Below, piece after piece: positions 1 through 11,261 of a stretch of DNA of 64,000 nucleotides. The notes beneath the pieces are model-generated. The model did no database searches and had not been told where the DNA came from. It worked only from the letters and a program-made list of their open reading frames with translations. A program made the translations under genes and the position numbers. Source of the DNA: Microbacterium sp. LWH3-1.2 (GTDB taxonomy: Bacteria > Actinomycetota > Actinomycetes > Actinomycetales > Microbacteriaceae); contig NZ_JBEGIK010000001.1 in NCBI RefSeq assembly GCF_040675855.1, positions 1,488,001-1,552,000 on the forward strand, read 5' to 3'. Each line of letters opens with the position of its first letter. Positions within the stretch are counted from its first letter, which is position 1.

Positions 1-537
1 GGGCGCGAACAGCTGCTGCACGAACCGGTCGTCGGCGATGACATCGGGCCACGCGTCGAACCGCGCGCGGCCCGCCCGCGTCATGGCGTACACCCCCGAC
101 CCGATGTGGCCGCGGCGGCGGTAGTCGCTGAGCTCCCAGATGCGGTAGTGCTGGCGCACCGGCCACGACGCGGCGGAGGTGTCGACGTGCAGCCGGGGAG
201 ATGCGACCTCGACGCCGGGCTCGTCGAGCGCATCAGCGAGGGCCAGCAGCGTATCGGGGTCGATCAGGACATCCGCGTCGACATACGCGCGTGGAAAGAC
301 GGATGCCGCGTCATCGCCGGCCTGCAGAGCCGCGATCTTGGACGCGCGAGACGTCTCCACCACCTGCACACCGTCGTACGCGCGTGCCCGCTCCACGGTG
401 TCGTCCGTGCAGCCGTTGGCGGCGACGACGATCTCGAACTCGTCCCGCCGGCTCGAGGCGCACAGCGCGCCCAGCACGCGGTCGATCACCGCGCCCTCGT
501 CGTGGGCCGGAATGACGACGCTCAGCCGCGCGGTCAC
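1..537 (-). CDS. Family 2 glycosyltransferase, C-terminus cut by window edge
   Basis: The reverse strand reads a GT-A glycosyltransferase N-terminus: SVVIPAHDEG near the start, a NGCTDDT loop, and YVDADVLIDP as the DxD-type metal and nucleotide-sugar site. About 179 codons are visible and the frame leaves the window open. The GTG start at 537 follows GGAGG by about 7 nt and overlaps the stop of the upstream membrane gene (GTGA), so they are translationally coupled. It probably adds one sugar to the surface polysaccharide made by this locus. Donor and acceptor cannot be told from sequence. Confidence 0.88.
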   Translation of the reverse strand, partial: MTARLSVVIPAHDEGAVIDRVLGALCASSRRDEFEIVVAANGCTDDTVERARAYDGVQVVETSRASKIAALQAGDDAASVFPRAYVDADVLIDPDTLLALADALDEPGVEVASPRLHVDTSAASWPVRQHYRIWELSDYRRRGHIGSGVYAMTRAGRARFDAWPDVIADDRFVQQLFAP

Positions 538-2138
538 CGCACGACCTCCGCGCTCGATGCCGGCTCCGGGCTCGATATCGGCTCCGCCGTCCATGCCGGC
601 TTGGGCGCAGACGCCTTGCGCGAGCCCTCGGTGTACACCCACGCAGCGACCGCGAGCAGCATCATGTGCACGAGGAACGACTGGAAGAACCCGAAAGCGT
701 CGAAGAAGAAGAGCGCCGCGCTGTACCCCGCCATCGAGACCGCGACGGCGAACGCGAGCAGCGCGTGCCGGGGCTCGGCAGCCCAGCGCAGGGCGTAGAC
801 GAGGAGCATGACGACCGGCGCGAGCATGAAGATCGCGTAGCCGATGACGCCGAGCGCGCCCGCCTCCATCAGGATGCCGAGCACCTGGTTGTCGAGGATG
901 AACGAGTTCGCGTCATCGCCGACGACGATGCGGCTGCCGTACCCCTGCCCGAAGAAGGGGAACTGCCGCACTTCGACGAACGCGGGTTCCAGATCGGCGA
1001 GGCGTCCGGCGCCCGTCATGCCCGCCGATGTGTACTGCGACGCGATGAGCGTGTCGACGTCGAGGAACGACAGCAGCATGGATTCGACCTGCGCCGGCAC
1101 GACGAACATCGCGAGCAGCATCCCCGGCACCGCGAAGGCGAGCAGCAGCAGCGCGACCTTGGGCCGCAGCACCAGCGCGATCAGGAACATGACGCCCATC
1201 ACGACGACGGCCGTGCGCGAGATGGCGGCGATGATGCCGCCGAACACGAGGAAGGTGCCGATGCCGTAGGCGATGCGCCGGTTCCAGATGTTGCGCGGCC
1301 AGATCGCGTACTTGGCGAGGTAGATGAGGATCGGCAGGAACATGCAGAGCATGACAGCGAGGGCGATCGGATGCTGCGCCGAACCGTACGCGCGATTCAC
1401 GCCGGCCCGCGTGGCGTCGCCGCCGTCGTCCCGCAGCACGATCAGCGGCAGGAAGTTCGCGAGCATGAGGAACACGTTGGTGCGCGCCACCCGCTCGAGG
1501 ACGGCGAAGAAGGCGACGATCACGGCCATCCACGAGAGCACCATGAGGAAGCCCATGACCATGCGCTCGCTCGTGAGCATCTGGCGCACCGAGTAGAACA
1601 CCGACAGCAGGACGCCGAGCTGGAAGAAGCCCGACAGCGAGGTGTTCGCCAGCCCCAGGTTCGCGAGGCGCATGCCGTTCACGATGAACGAGACGAGCAG
1701 GGTCGCCAGGAAGATGCCGATCGGCCAGCCGAACGCGACGGGCCGCCACCGACGGGACCGGTCGAACAGGAATGCGAGCCCGAGCGCGAAGATCGCGATG
1801 AAGATCATGAGGCGGTAGGCCTCGAGCGCGAACGGCAGCGGGATGGGCAGCGCGTAGCGCCGGGCCGGAATGAACATGACGGTCGCTGCGAGCAGGAACA
1901 GCAGCGCCGGCCAGGTGAACAGGATGCGGCGCAGCAGCACGATGAGAGCGATGCCCAGCAGTGCCGCCCCCATGGCGATAGGCGGGAGGAAGACCACCCC
2001 GGCGATTACGACCGCGGCGAAGAGGATCGCGATCCCGGCGACGGTGGCCCAGTGGGGCCGTGCTCCGTCGCCGGGCGCGATCTCGGCGGTCGGCGCGTCG
2101 GTCTCGTCCGCGGGTGCGTGCGCGGTGCGGGTCGACAT
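534..2138 (-). CDS. O-antigen ligase / Wzy-like polysaccharide polymerase (integral membrane)
   Basis: A 534-residue protein with about 10-11 hydrophobic helices from residue 30 onward and a large polar loop two-thirds along. This is the layout of the Wzy/O-antigen-ligase family, which joins undecaprenyl-linked repeat units at the outer face of the membrane. The ATG at 2138 (MSTRTAHAP) was chosen because it has GGAG about 8 nt upstream and lies just after the Wzz-like gene; the frame stays open further upstream, but that part reads as the shadow of the Wzz-like gene. It sits between a Wzz-like gene (26 bp gap) and a glycosyltransferase (4-bp overlap). This family is recognised by topology rather than motifs, so the exact reaction is inferred. 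Confidence 0.8.
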   Translation of the reverse strand: MSTRTAHAPADETDAPTAEIAPGDGARPHWATVAGIAILFAAVVIAGVVFLPPIAMGAALLGIALIVLLRRILFTWPALLFLLAATVMFIPARRYALPIPLPFALEAYRLMIFIAIFALGLAFLFDRSRRWRPVAFGWPIGIFLATLLVSFIVNGMRLANLGLANTSLSGFFQLGVLLSVFYSVRQMLTSERMVMGFLMVLSWMAVIVAFFAVLERVARTNVFLMLANFLPLIVLRDDGGDATRAGVNRAYGSAQHPIALAVMLCMFLPILIYLAKYAIWPRNIWNRRIAYGIGTFLVFGGIIAAISRTAVVVMGVMFLIALVLRPKVALLLLAFAVPGMLLAMFVVPAQVESMLLSFLDVDTLIASQYTSAGMTGAGRLADLEPAFVEVRQFPFFGQGYGSRIVVGDDANSFILDNQVLGILMEAGALGVIGYAIFMLAPVVMLLVYALRWAAEPRHALLAFAVAVSMAGYSAALFFFDAFGFFQSFLVHMMLLAVAAWVYTEGSRKASAPKPAWTAEPISSPEPASSAEVVR

Positions 2139-2164
2139 GTCGGTGCTCCGAGGAGGGCCGTCGC

Positions 2165-3058
2165 CTACGCGGTCTCGTCCTCGCGGGCGGCTCGACCGGA
2201 TCGGCGCGACGGCGGTCCTGCGCCGACCAGCTCGCCGACCTCGACCTCGGGCGCGATGTCGTCGGCGCTCTCCGCAGGCATGGCGGGCGCAGCATCCGTC
2301 TCGTCGGCCGGCTCTTCCGCTGCCGCGGCAGCCTTCTCGGCGCGAGCGGCTTTGCGCTTGGCCGATCGGGAGCGCAGGCCGGCGATGATGAACACCAGCA
2401 CGACGAACGCGAGGAAGACGCCCACGAAGGTGACGACGACCGGGATCGCGGGGTTGGACGAGTCGCCCTCGACCGCGGGGCTCGCGCCGATCGGCTCGAG
2501 CTGCACGCGCAGCTCGGGCGCGAGCTGCTGCTCGTCCTGCTGGGTCACGACATAGGTCGTGAAGGCTGCCGCCGCGGCGCGCGAGATCTCTTCGGCGCGG
2601 TCGGCGGTCTCGGCGGTTCCGACGGCTTCGAGCACCGGCAGGCTGAGACGGCCTGGGAAGCGCTCGTCGCCCGTCGGCTGCGTCGTGCGGCGCAGCGCGG
2701 TGATCGACTCGGTCTCGTCGTCGAGCGGGCCGATCTCGGCCTCGACGGCGTCCTGGATCATGTCGCCCGACAGGATGTACGCGTACACGAGAGCGGTCGA
2801 GGCCAGGTCGATGACCTGCGGCTCGGATGTGCCTTGTTGGATCGGCACGCCCGGCACCTCGGCTTGGTACAGCCGGTCGGCCGGACTCGTGACCAGCATC
2901 GTGGTCGCGGCCGACCAGGTCTGCTGAGCTCTCGACACGACCTGACCGTCGACGATCGCGAAGCCGGCGAAGAACGCGGCCACCGCGGCGACGAGGGCGC
3001 CGAACATCAGCACCCACTTGTAGTTCCACAGCACTTGCAGGTACTTCGGAGTCTCCAT
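2165..3058 (-). CDS. Wzz-like chain-length determinant / polysaccharide co-polymerase
   Basis: A 297-residue protein starting METPKYLQVLW, with a membrane helix at about residues 14-36, a central extracytoplasmic region of about 165 residues and a second helix at about residues 205-230, then a charged Ala/Glu-rich cytoplasmic tail. This is the Wzz/co-polymerase layout without the kinase domain, unlike the BY-kinase fusion at 39761-41473. It would set chain length for the adjacent Wzy-like protein. The ATG at 3058 has GAGAGG upstream; longer in-frame extensions start in the divergent promoter region and look non-coding. Confidence 0.8.
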   Translation of the reverse strand: METPKYLQVLWNYKWVLMFGALVAAVAAFFAGFAIVDGQVVSRAQQTWSAATTMLVTSPADRLYQAEVPGVPIQQGTSEPQVIDLASTALVYAYILSGDMIQDAVEAEIGPLDDETESITALRRTTQPTGDERFPGRLSLPVLEAVGTAETADRAEEISRAAAAAFTTYVVTQQDEQQLAPELRVQLEPIGASPAVEGDSSNPAIPVVVTFVGVFLAFVVLVFIIAGLRSRSAKRKAARAEKAAAAAEEPADETDAAPAMPAESADDIAPEVEVGELVGAGPPSRRSGRAAREDETA

Positions 3059-3295
3059 CAGACACCTCTCTCCGTGTGCTTCCGGACGCAGACCGCCCGA
3101 AACCCCCCAGCACGCCATCGGGCCGTCCGCGTCGCACACACCGGATCCCAGATACGCAGGTGGTGCGACAAGACTTGCTCTGCCATCGTCGCGCCGGATT
3201 GTTAACGGCGCCCTGTGCCTTTGTTGCACGGTTGTAAAGACTGGGCGACATTCGACGGCCCGGGTTGTGCCCGTCCGGAGGGCTCCCACAGAGTG
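3059..3295. promoter_or_regulatory. Divergent intergenic region between Wzz-like and GT4 genes
   Basis: About 240 bp with no convincing gene. It separates two divergent polysaccharide transcription units and must hold both promoters. It contains a relatively AT-rich stretch near 3195-3240 (gttaacg, ttgttgcac, ttgtaaag), but no -10/-35 pair is clear enough to mark. GGAGG at about 3277-3281 probably serves the rightward gene. Confidence 0.45.
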
Positions 3296-4537
3296 ATGAG
3301 CGAGAGCCCGGCACGGCTCCTATGGAGGCGGGCCTTCGTCCTGGGGGGAGGTGGCGTTCTGGCAGTCCTGTACAGCTTCCCGCATGCGCTCGGAGCCCCC
3401 GGCATCGGCTGGACCGCGTGGAACCAGGCGAACGAACTCGTTCGCGCCGGCGTCGACGTGCACATCGTCGCGGCCTCCATGGCCAAGCCGGTCGAAGGGG
3501 CGGCGTCCGTGCGGACGACCCTCGCCTTCCGGGGCCGGCGCGTGCCCCACCGCCTGCTCGGACGCGACCGCGCCCTGCGCTATCACGACGCCGTCGCGGC
3601 GGGTCTCGTCGGGCGGCTGCTGAGCGCTGACAGCGGCGATGTCGTGCACGCGTGGCCGCTCGCGTCGGTCCGCACGCTGCAGGCGGCGCGTCAGCTCGGT
3701 ATCCCGGGCGTGCGCGAGGTGCCCAACACCCATACCGCACACGCGTACGAGGTCGTCGCGCGCGAGTACGCGTCCCTCGGTCTCGAGCCGCGTCGCGGCG
3801 AGAGCCACACCGCCGACCCGCGCCGGCTTGCCACCGAAGAGAGCGAGTACACGGCGGCGGCCGCGCTGCTCGTGCCGAGCGAAGCGGTCGCCGAGACATT
3901 CCTGGCGCGCGGGTTCGACGACGCCCGGCTGCTCCGACATCGCTACGGGTGCACGGTGAGCGCACCGCCCGCCCGCGACGGCGACGGGCCGTTCACCGCC
4001 GTGTTCCTCGGCCGGGGCACCCCGCGAAAGGGACTGCACACGGCGCTGCAGGCGTGGACGGCGTCGAAGGCGGCCGACGAGGGCCGGTTCCTCATATACG
4101 GCCGGCTCGACGAGGACTACGCCGCGCATCTGGCGCCCCTGCTCGCGCACCCGAGCGTCGAGGTGAGGGGCGTCACCTCCGAGCCGATGCGCGCGCTGGC
4201 CTCGGCCGACGTGATGATGCTCCCGACCGTCGAGGAGGGCAGCGCCCTCGTGACGTACGAGGCGCAGGTGGCCGGGTGCGTCCCGCTCGTCTCGCTCGCC
4301 GCGGGTGCGGTGATCGACGAGGGCGTCACCGGGATGACGCACGAGGTCGGCGACGTCGAAGTGCTGACGGCGCAGCTCGACCTGCTGATCGAGCGCCCGG
4401 AGGTGCTCGCCGGCCTGTCGAGCGCCGCGATGGCACGGGCCGACCAGCTCAGCTGGGCGGCGGCGACCCAGGCGACGCGGGCGGCGTACCGCGAGGCCGC
4501 GCGCCTGGTGAGGGGAACGACCGATGCCGCGGCCTGA
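3296..4537 (+). CDS. GT4-family glycosyltransferase
   Basis: 413 residues in GT-B fold. The N-terminal Rossmann half begins LAVLYSFPHALGAPG. The C-terminal half has a nucleotide-sugar loop (FLGRGTPRKG) and the GT4 E-x7-E motif (EGSALVTYE). It would transfer a sugar from an NDP donor to the lipid-linked repeat unit at the cytoplasmic face of the membrane. I chose the ATG at 3296; the GTG just before it is equally possible, and GGAGG lies about 14 nt upstream. The gene overlaps the next glycosyltransferase by 14 bp, so this is the first gene of an operon running to about 9 kb. Confidence 0.88.
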   Translation: MSESPARLLWRRAFVLGGGGVLAVLYSFPHALGAPGIGWTAWNQANELVRAGVDVHIVAASMAKPVEGAASVRTTLAFRGRRVPHRLLGRDRALRYHDAVAAGLVGRLLSADSGDVVHAWPLASVRTLQAARQLGIPGVREVPNTHTAHAYEVVAREYASLGLEPRRGESHTADPRRLATEESEYTAAAALLVPSEAVAETFLARGFDDARLLRHRYGCTVSAPPARDGDGPFTAVFLGRGTPRKGLHTALQAWTASKAADEGRFLIYGRLDEDYAAHLAPLLAHPSVEVRGVTSEPMRALASADVMMLPTVEEGSALVTYEAQVAGCVPLVSLAAGAVIDEGVTGMTHEVGDVEVLTAQLDLLIERPEVLAGLSSAAMARADQLSWAAATQATRAAYREAARLVRGTTDAAA

Positions 4538-5450
4538 GGACGTGACCCTCGCCATCTGCACGCGCGAGCGGCCCGAGATGCTCGCCGCGGCGCTCGCCTC
4601 GTTCACGGCGGTGACGCCGCCGGGCGTGCAGATCCTCGTCGTCGATTCGGCGTCGACGACGCCCGCGACGTGGGAGGTCGCCGGCGCGGCGGGCGTCGAC
4701 TACGTGCGCAGCGACATCAAGGGGCTCTCGATCGCCCGCAACCTCGCCCTCGAGACGAGCCGGCGGCCGATCGTCGTGTTCACCGACGACGACTGCGCCG
4801 CGGTCGAGGGCTGGATGGCGCCGATCCTCGCAGACTTCGACGATCCGGCCGTCGGCGCGGTGACGGGACGGATGCTGGACCACACCCTGGTAGGCACACA
4901 GCAGGCGCCGCCGCCCCGGCGCTTCACCCGCACGATCGAGGGCATCGATGCCGGCCACGGCGCGATCATGGCGTTCCGGCGCGAGCAGCTCGTCGCACTC
5001 GGCGGTTTCGACCCGGTGCTGGGCGCGGGGCGGCGCTTGGCGGGCGCCGAGGATCTCGACATGTTCTGCCGCGTGCTCGACGACGGCGCGCACATCGTCT
5101 ACGACCCGTCGTGCGTCGTGCACCACGTGCACACGCGAGCCGACGACGCGTACACGCAGCTGCACCATGGCTACGGGCTCGGACTCGGCGCGCTCACCGC
5201 GAAGTGGGTGCGGCTGCGGGCACGAGTGGGGGTGCGCCTGTTCGCGGTGGTCGCGAAGCGCACCCTGTCGCGCGCGGTGCACAACCGGCGCGAGCATCGG
5301 CGTCGGGATGCCGACCTCGCTCTGTTCCGCGGATTCCTCGGCGGGTTCTTCACCGCCGTGCGCTTCGCGCTCGACGGGCGTCTCTTCGTCGACGACGACC
5401 CGCCGGCGCCGATCACCCTCGGCGTCGCGACGCACGGAGGAGAGCAATGA
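4524..5450 (+). CDS. Family 2 glycosyltransferase
   Basis: 308 residues. The start has the GT2 signature TLAICTRERPEML, then VFTDDDCA as the metal/donor site and AEDLDMF as the catalytic acidic pair, all in the order expected of a GT-A inverting enzyme. The C-terminal 60 residues are Arg-rich with short hydrophobic stretches, suggesting membrane association. ATG at 4524 lies inside the 3' end of the previous gene, with AGGGG upstream, and its stop overlaps the next start (ATGA at 5447), so translation is tightly coupled. The substrate is unknown. Confidence 0.88.
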   Translation: MPRPEDVTLAICTRERPEMLAAALASFTAVTPPGVQILVVDSASTTPATWEVAGAAGVDYVRSDIKGLSIARNLALETSRRPIVVFTDDDCAAVEGWMAPILADFDDPAVGAVTGRMLDHTLVGTQQAPPPRRFTRTIEGIDAGHGAIMAFRREQLVALGGFDPVLGAGRRLAGAEDLDMFCRVLDDGAHIVYDPSCVVHHVHTRADDAYTQLHHGYGLGLGALTAKWVRLRARVGVRLFAVVAKRTLSRAVHNRREHRRRDADLALFRGFLGGFFTAVRFALDGRLFVDDDPPAPITLGVATHGGEQ

Positions 5451-6790
5451 CCGCGCACCCCGAACTCGCCCGCCGGGCGCAGCTGATCAGCTCGCTCGAC
5501 GAGAAGTACGTCTCGAACGCGGTCACGTTCGCCGCGATGCACGCCGCCGGCACGATGATCGTCGACGGCGGGCCGCTGCGCGCGCCCGACGGCACCCTCG
5601 ACCGCACCGCGATCCGCCGGCGCGTCGAGCGCCTCAGCTGGTTCGCGCCGGCGATGCGGCAGCGGCTCGTGTCCACGCCGCTGCGCCTGACGACGCCGGC
5701 GTGGGTGCCCGTGACGAGCCTCGACCTCGACTACCACGTGCGGTTCGCCGACGACATCGAGCCCGACGACCCGACCCGCGTCGAGCGGTTCACGGGACGC
5801 CTGAGCCCGACGATGGACCCGTCGCGGCCGCTGTGGGACTTCGAGTTCGTCGAGCTCGACACCGGGCGCGTGGCGATCGTCATGCGCTACCACCACGTGG
5901 TGGGCGACGCGATGTACGGGCTGCGCATCGGCGATGTGATCGCCGGCACGACGCCGGCGCCCGAGCCGCCTGAGCCGGGCGAGGCGGAGTACGACGAGCT
6001 CGGCGTCGCGCCCCGCAACGGCTTCGAGGTGCTCGCGATCGCGTTCGCGCAGTGGCGCGAGCGCAATCCCGGCGTGCGGCAGGCGTGGCGGGCGTACTGG
6101 CGCAAGTCGTTCCGCATGCGGCTCCGGCGCTGGGGCGGGCGGATGCTGCGCCCGGTCAAGAACGCGCGCATCGCGCGCACAGGTCTCCTCGTCGGCGTGC
6201 GGGAGGGCCGCAGCTCGGCCTACGAGGTCGCGGACCTCGCCGCCGCCACGCGCCGGGCGTACAAGCTCGGCGGCACCGTCAACGACCTGGTCACGGCCGC
6301 CACTCTGCTCGCGATGGCGCGTCAGCGCCCCGACGCCGAGACGCTGTCGATCCTCGTGCCGATCTCGCGACGCGGGGCCGGTGACGGCGGGGTGCGCAAC
6401 GACATCAGCGTCGTGAAGGTGTCGGTCGCAGCATCCGCTCCGCTGGAAGAGATCGTGCCGAGCGTGCGGGCCCAGGTTCAGGCGGCGGTCGAGTCCGGCG
6501 GCTCGGTGGTCGAGGGCGCCGAGGACTGGGTGGGCTATGCCACCTCGGTGACGTGGGGCCGCGACGAGCGGTTCTTCGGCACGGCTCCGGTCGAGACGGT
6601 CACCGGGTGGCCGGCGGGCGACCCGCGCGACGAGGTCGCGTGCCTGGCCTGTTCGTACCGCCGCGAGCTCGTGATCAGCGTGACCGCGCGCTCTTCGGTC
6701 GACCTTCCCGCGCTCATGGCGACCTATCGCGAGCTGCTTGCGCCGGCACCCGTGCCGGTGGGGACGGATGCTGCGGGGGCGGCGCGATGA
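5447..6790 (+). CDS. Wax-ester-synthase/DGAT-like (condensation-fold) acyltransferase
   Basis: 447 residues resembling the WS/DGAT and PapA-like acyltransferases. There is an N-terminal substrate region, then [10 protein letters not shown], then the catalytic histidines in YHHVVGDA (family HHxxxDG, here with Ala for the Gly), and in the C-terminal half the conserved [11 protein letters not shown] element and a late NDISVV. The family moves an acyl group from acyl-CoA or acyl-ACP to a hydroxyl. Here it lies between two glycosyltransferase genes and a hexapeptide acetyltransferase, with 4-bp overlaps on both sides, so a saccharide or glycolipid acceptor is more likely than storage triglyceride. 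ATG at 5447 follows GGAGGAG. Confidence 0.78.
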   Translation: MTAHPELARRAQLISSLDEKYVSNAVTFAAMHAAGTMIVDGGPLRAPDGTLDRTAIRRRVERLSWFAPAMRQRLVSTPLRLTTPAWVPVTSLDLDYHVRFADDIEPDDPTRVERFTGRLSPTMDPSRPLWDFEFVELDTGRVAIVMRYHHVVGDAMYGLRIGDVIAGTTPAPEPPEPGEAEYDELGVAPRNGFEVLAIAFAQWRERNPGVRQAWRAYWRKSFRMRLRRWGGRMLRPVKNARIARTGLLVGVREGRSSAYEVADLAAATRRAYKLGGTVNDLVTAATLLAMARQRPDAETLSILVPISRRGAGDGGVRNDISVVKVSVAASAPLEEIVPSVRAQVQAAVESGGSVVEGAEDWVGYATSVTWGRDERFFGTAPVETVTGWPAGDPRDEVACLACSYRRELVISVTARSSVDLPALMATYRELLAPAPVPVGTDAAGAAR

Positions 6791-7330
6791 GCCGCCTCCG
6801 GGGCGCGCTCGGGTCGGTGCTCGACCCCCGCACGCTGCTGCACGGGCTGCGTCTCGCACACTTCCACGGTTACTCGTTCGTGCGGCAGGTGCCGCTGATC
6901 CGGATGGGGCCGGACGTCTCGATGGCACCGAACGTGTCGTTCCGCAACGGCGAGCGCATCTCGATCGGCGCGGGCACCCATATCGGTGAGTTCAGCCTCA
7001 TCTGGGCGGGCAACGAGACCGGTCGCATCGAGATCGGCGAGAAGTGCCTGTTCGCGCCGCACGTGATGGTGACGGCGTCGAACTACGGCGTCGAGATGGG
7101 CCCGGTCCCGATCATGGACCAGCCCAAGATCGAGCGCGATGTGGTGATCGGCGCGGGTGCCTGGCTGGGTGCGAATGTGGTGGTTCTGGCGGGCGTGACG
7201 ATCGGCGAGGGCGCCGTGGTCGCGGCCGGGGCAGTGGTGACGAAGGACGTTCCGGCGTTCTCGATCGTCGGAGGGGTTCCGGCGCGGGTCATCGGCGAGA
7301 GGCCTTCGGGTCAAGAAGAGGGAGAGAGCC

Positions 7331-9030
<1,700 letters not shown>

Positions 9031-9031
<1 letters not shown>

Positions 9032-9050
9032 CGAGCGGGTCCCCGCTCGT
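9031..9050 (+). terminator. Hairpin after the protease gene
   Basis: ACGAGCGGG (9031-9039) pairs with CCCGCTCGT (9042-9050) directly after the subtilase stop. There is no T-run, so this is a GC-rich actinobacterial-type terminator at best. A partial reverse copy of the local REP-like sequence (CTCGTTGAGCG) follows. Confidence 0.5.
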
Positions 9051-9125
9051 TGAGCGGAGGGCGCTCGGGCGCCGAGCACGCGCTCTCCGGGCGCCCGTGC
9101 CGTAGGGGACTGGCAAAATGGACCA

Positions 9126-9542
9126 GTGACCGACACTCCGTTGCCTGAAGCCGCCCTCGCCTTCCTCCGACAGCCGAACCCCGCCGTCATGGCGACGGTC
9201 ACGGCGAAGGGCCGTCCCGTATCGGTGGCGACCTGGTATCTGATCGAAGACGACGGGCTGCTCATGCTCTGCATGAACGCAGACCGCGCGCGCCTGAAGC
9301 ACCTGCAGAACAACGGCCACGTGTCGTTGACCGTGCTCGCACGGGATGACTTCGGGACGCACCTGTCTGTCCAGGGGCACGTCGTGTCGATCAGGCCCGA
9401 TGAGGGACTCGCAGACATCGATCGACTCTCGAGGCATTTCCTCGGCAAGGACTACCCCGCCAGGGAGAGCCCGCTCGTGACGGTCCACGTGGCGATCGAC
9501 CGATGGTTCGGCTGGTCCGGAGGGCGTCAGTCGCACTACTGA
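9126..9542 (+). CDS. PPOX-class (pyridoxamine-5'-phosphate oxidase-like) F420-dependent oxidoreductase
   Basis: 138 residues of split-barrel flavin/F420-binding fold: LPEAALAFLRQPNPAVMATV, then VATWYLIEDDGLLMLCMN, as in PPOX-class F420-dependent enzymes of Actinobacteria. These bind a deazaflavin or flavin and reduce small molecules; the substrate is not predictable. A CAAAAT hexamer lies 6 nt before the GTG start and there is no SD, which suggests a leaderless transcript. It is probably its own unit and not part of polysaccharide synthesis. Confidence 0.8.
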   Translation: MTDTPLPEAALAFLRQPNPAVMATVTAKGRPVSVATWYLIEDDGLLMLCMNADRARLKHLQNNGHVSLTVLARDDFGTHLSVQGHVVSIRPDEGLADIDRLSRHFLGKDYPARESPLVTVHVAIDRWFGWSGGRQSHY

Positions 9543-9575
9543 AACCGATTCGCGACCAAAGCCCCCATCCCCGGC

Positions 9576-9611
9576 GCGTTTCGACTCGCTCGTTCCTCGC
9601 TCGCTCAACGA
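9576..9611 (+). repeat. REP-like palindromic element, intergenic copy
   Basis: GCGTTTCGACTCGCTCGTTC followed by CTCGCTCGCTCAACGA. Arms CTCGTT/AACGAG allow folding. The same sequence recurs at 37705, 38341, 38388, 38502, 39908, 39998 and 48135 (shortened or altered in some), all in this same orientation. Here it lies between convergent genes. Confidence 0.8.
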
Positions 9612-9643
9612 GGGAGGGAGGATCCCACCCCCGAGCCCGGGGG

Positions 9644-11257
9644 TCAGCGGTTCTGCTCGAGCTGGCGCTTCTCGATCTCGGCGTCCAGCACATCGCCGGG
9701 CGTCGCGGCGTCTTCCAGCAGCACGGCCTCGTACGCCTGCGTCCCTGCCGCCGTCGCGTCGTCGTCGGTCGGCGCCTCCTCCGTCTTCTCCGCCCGCGCT
9801 TTGGGCTTGCGCATCTGCTTCACGAAGCCCATGATCTGGGCCACGTCCCGCCGGTACGCCGGGATCAGCAGCAGCGGGCCGAGCACGATCGCCCCCGCGA
9901 CGCCGCCCACGAGGATCTCGAGAATCGGGATGACCTCCACGGCGCGGGTCGCCGCGAACGCGGCCCCGAAAGCGAGCAGCGCGAACACCAGCGGGCGCAG
10001 CACCGGGAAGACGATGTCGCTGCCGCGCACGAAGGTGCCGCGGATCGCGAACGCGAACCCCGGGATGAGGAGCAGGGCCGACAGGATGCCGTAGGTCAGG
10101 GCGAGCCCGTAGATCCCGCCCCACCAGATCCCGACGAAGAAGCCCACGACCACGAGCGGTCTCGCGACGAGGTCGTAGAGCAGCTGCTGGTGCGAGCGCC
10201 CCATCGTGATGAAGAGCCAGCCGCGCACCTTGCCGATGCCCTGGGCGATGCCGGCGATGGCGAGGATGCTGAACAGCACGGCGGCCTGTTCCCAGCCGGG
10301 GCCGAGGAGGATCGCGAACAGCGGCTCTGAGATCGTCGCGAGGATCGCGTAGGTGGGGAGCGTCAGGTACCCGATGACCAGCAGGGCGCCTCGGATGTAG
10401 CGGCGGTAACGGTCGCCGTCGTCCTGCAGTTTGCTGAGCACGGGGAGGGCGACCCGGCCGATGGGTCCGTTCAGCTGCTGCAGCGGCATGAGGAACAGCG
10501 CATACGCGCGCGAGTACTGGCCGAGCACGGCGGGTCCGAGCTGCTGGCCGATGATGACGGTGTCGGCGTTGCGCTCGACGTAGTTGAGCAGCTCGGCGCC
10601 GAAGATGCTGCCGCCCCGCGACACGAGCGGAACGACGTCGCGGTGTATGCGCGGCCAGCCCGGGTGCGGCTTGATCGCCACCCACAGCATCACGAGCCGC
10701 ACGACGAGTCCGGTGCCGACCATGAGGATGAGCGCCCAGTATCCCCAGCCGAGCAGGCCGCCGGTGATCGCCGCCGCGACCCCGCCCACCATCGACACGA
10801 CGTCGATGCGGGCGAGCAGCGCGAACTTCAGCTCGCGCGTGGCGCGGGCCTGCAGGGGCATGGTGAGCCCGTTGACGATGAGGCTCGGCGCGATGACCAG
10901 CGTGATCAGCACGAGCTGGGGCTCGTTGTACAGGTCGGCGATCAGCGGTGCGCATGCCGCCAGAATTCCGCCCAGCAGCACGCCGAGCCCGAGCGCGAGC
11001 CAGAAGAGACTTCGCCAGGCCCGCTCCGAGATCTCCCGCGCCTGGATGATCGCACCCGTGAGCCCGAAGTCGCGGACGAGGTCGATGATGCCCGAGATCG
11101 CCGTGACCATCGCGACGAGACCGAAGTCCTCGGGACTGAGGAGGCGCCCGAGCAGCATGATCGCGGCCATCTGGATGAGGGTCTTGCCCCACATCCCGCC
11201 CATGGTCACGACGATGCCCCGCGAGGCGCGGTGGGCGAGGTTCGTATCCACATTCAC
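9644..11257 (-). CDS. Wzx-type polysaccharide flippase (MOP superfamily)
   Basis: 537 residues with 12-14 hydrophobic helices from residue 14 to about 485 and a charged cytoplasmic tail of about 55 residues. The start (ASRGIVVTMGG...LGRLLSPEDFGLVAMV) is the standard Wzx/TuaB-like opening. It flips undecaprenyl-linked repeat units across the membrane. It aligns over its whole length with the second flippase at 25881-27323, including the DFGL and SLFW elements. GTG at 11257 lies 4 bp after the upstream beta-helix gene's stop and has no clear SD, so it may rely on coupling. Confidence 0.88.
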   Translation of the reverse strand: MNVDTNLAHRASRGIVVTMGGMWGKTLIQMAAIMLLGRLLSPEDFGLVAMVTAISGIIDLVRDFGLTGAIIQAREISERAWRSLFWLALGLGVLLGGILAACAPLIADLYNEPQLVLITLVIAPSLIVNGLTMPLQARATRELKFALLARIDVVSMVGGVAAAITGGLLGWGYWALILMVGTGLVVRLVMLWVAIKPHPGWPRIHRDVVPLVSRGGSIFGAELLNYVERNADTVIIGQQLGPAVLGQYSRAYALFLMPLQQLNGPIGRVALPVLSKLQDDGDRYRRYIRGALLVIGYLTLPTYAILATISEPLFAILLGPGWEQAAVLFSILAIAGIAQGIGKVRGWLFITMGRSHQQLLYDLVARPLVVVGFFVGIWWGGIYGLALTYGILSALLLIPGFAFAIRGTFVRGSDIVFPVLRPLVFALLAFGAAFAATRAVEVIPILEILVGGVAGAIVLGPLLLIPAYRRDVAQIMGFVKQMRKPKARAEKTEEAPTDDDATAAGTQAYEAVLLEDAATPGDVLDAEIEKRQLEQNR

Positions 11258-11261
11258 GGCG

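Noticed and set aside
666..2555. 629-residue plus-strand ORF
   Set aside because: Antisense to the Wzy-like and Wzz-like genes, His/Glu/Asp/Arg-biased as expected of a shadow in high-GC DNA.
2139..3965. N-terminal extension of the Wzy-like ORF
   Set aside because: The extension is antisense or out of frame to the Wzz-like and GT4 genes and is Arg/Pro-rich; ATG 2138 has an SD and starts the protein-like sequence.
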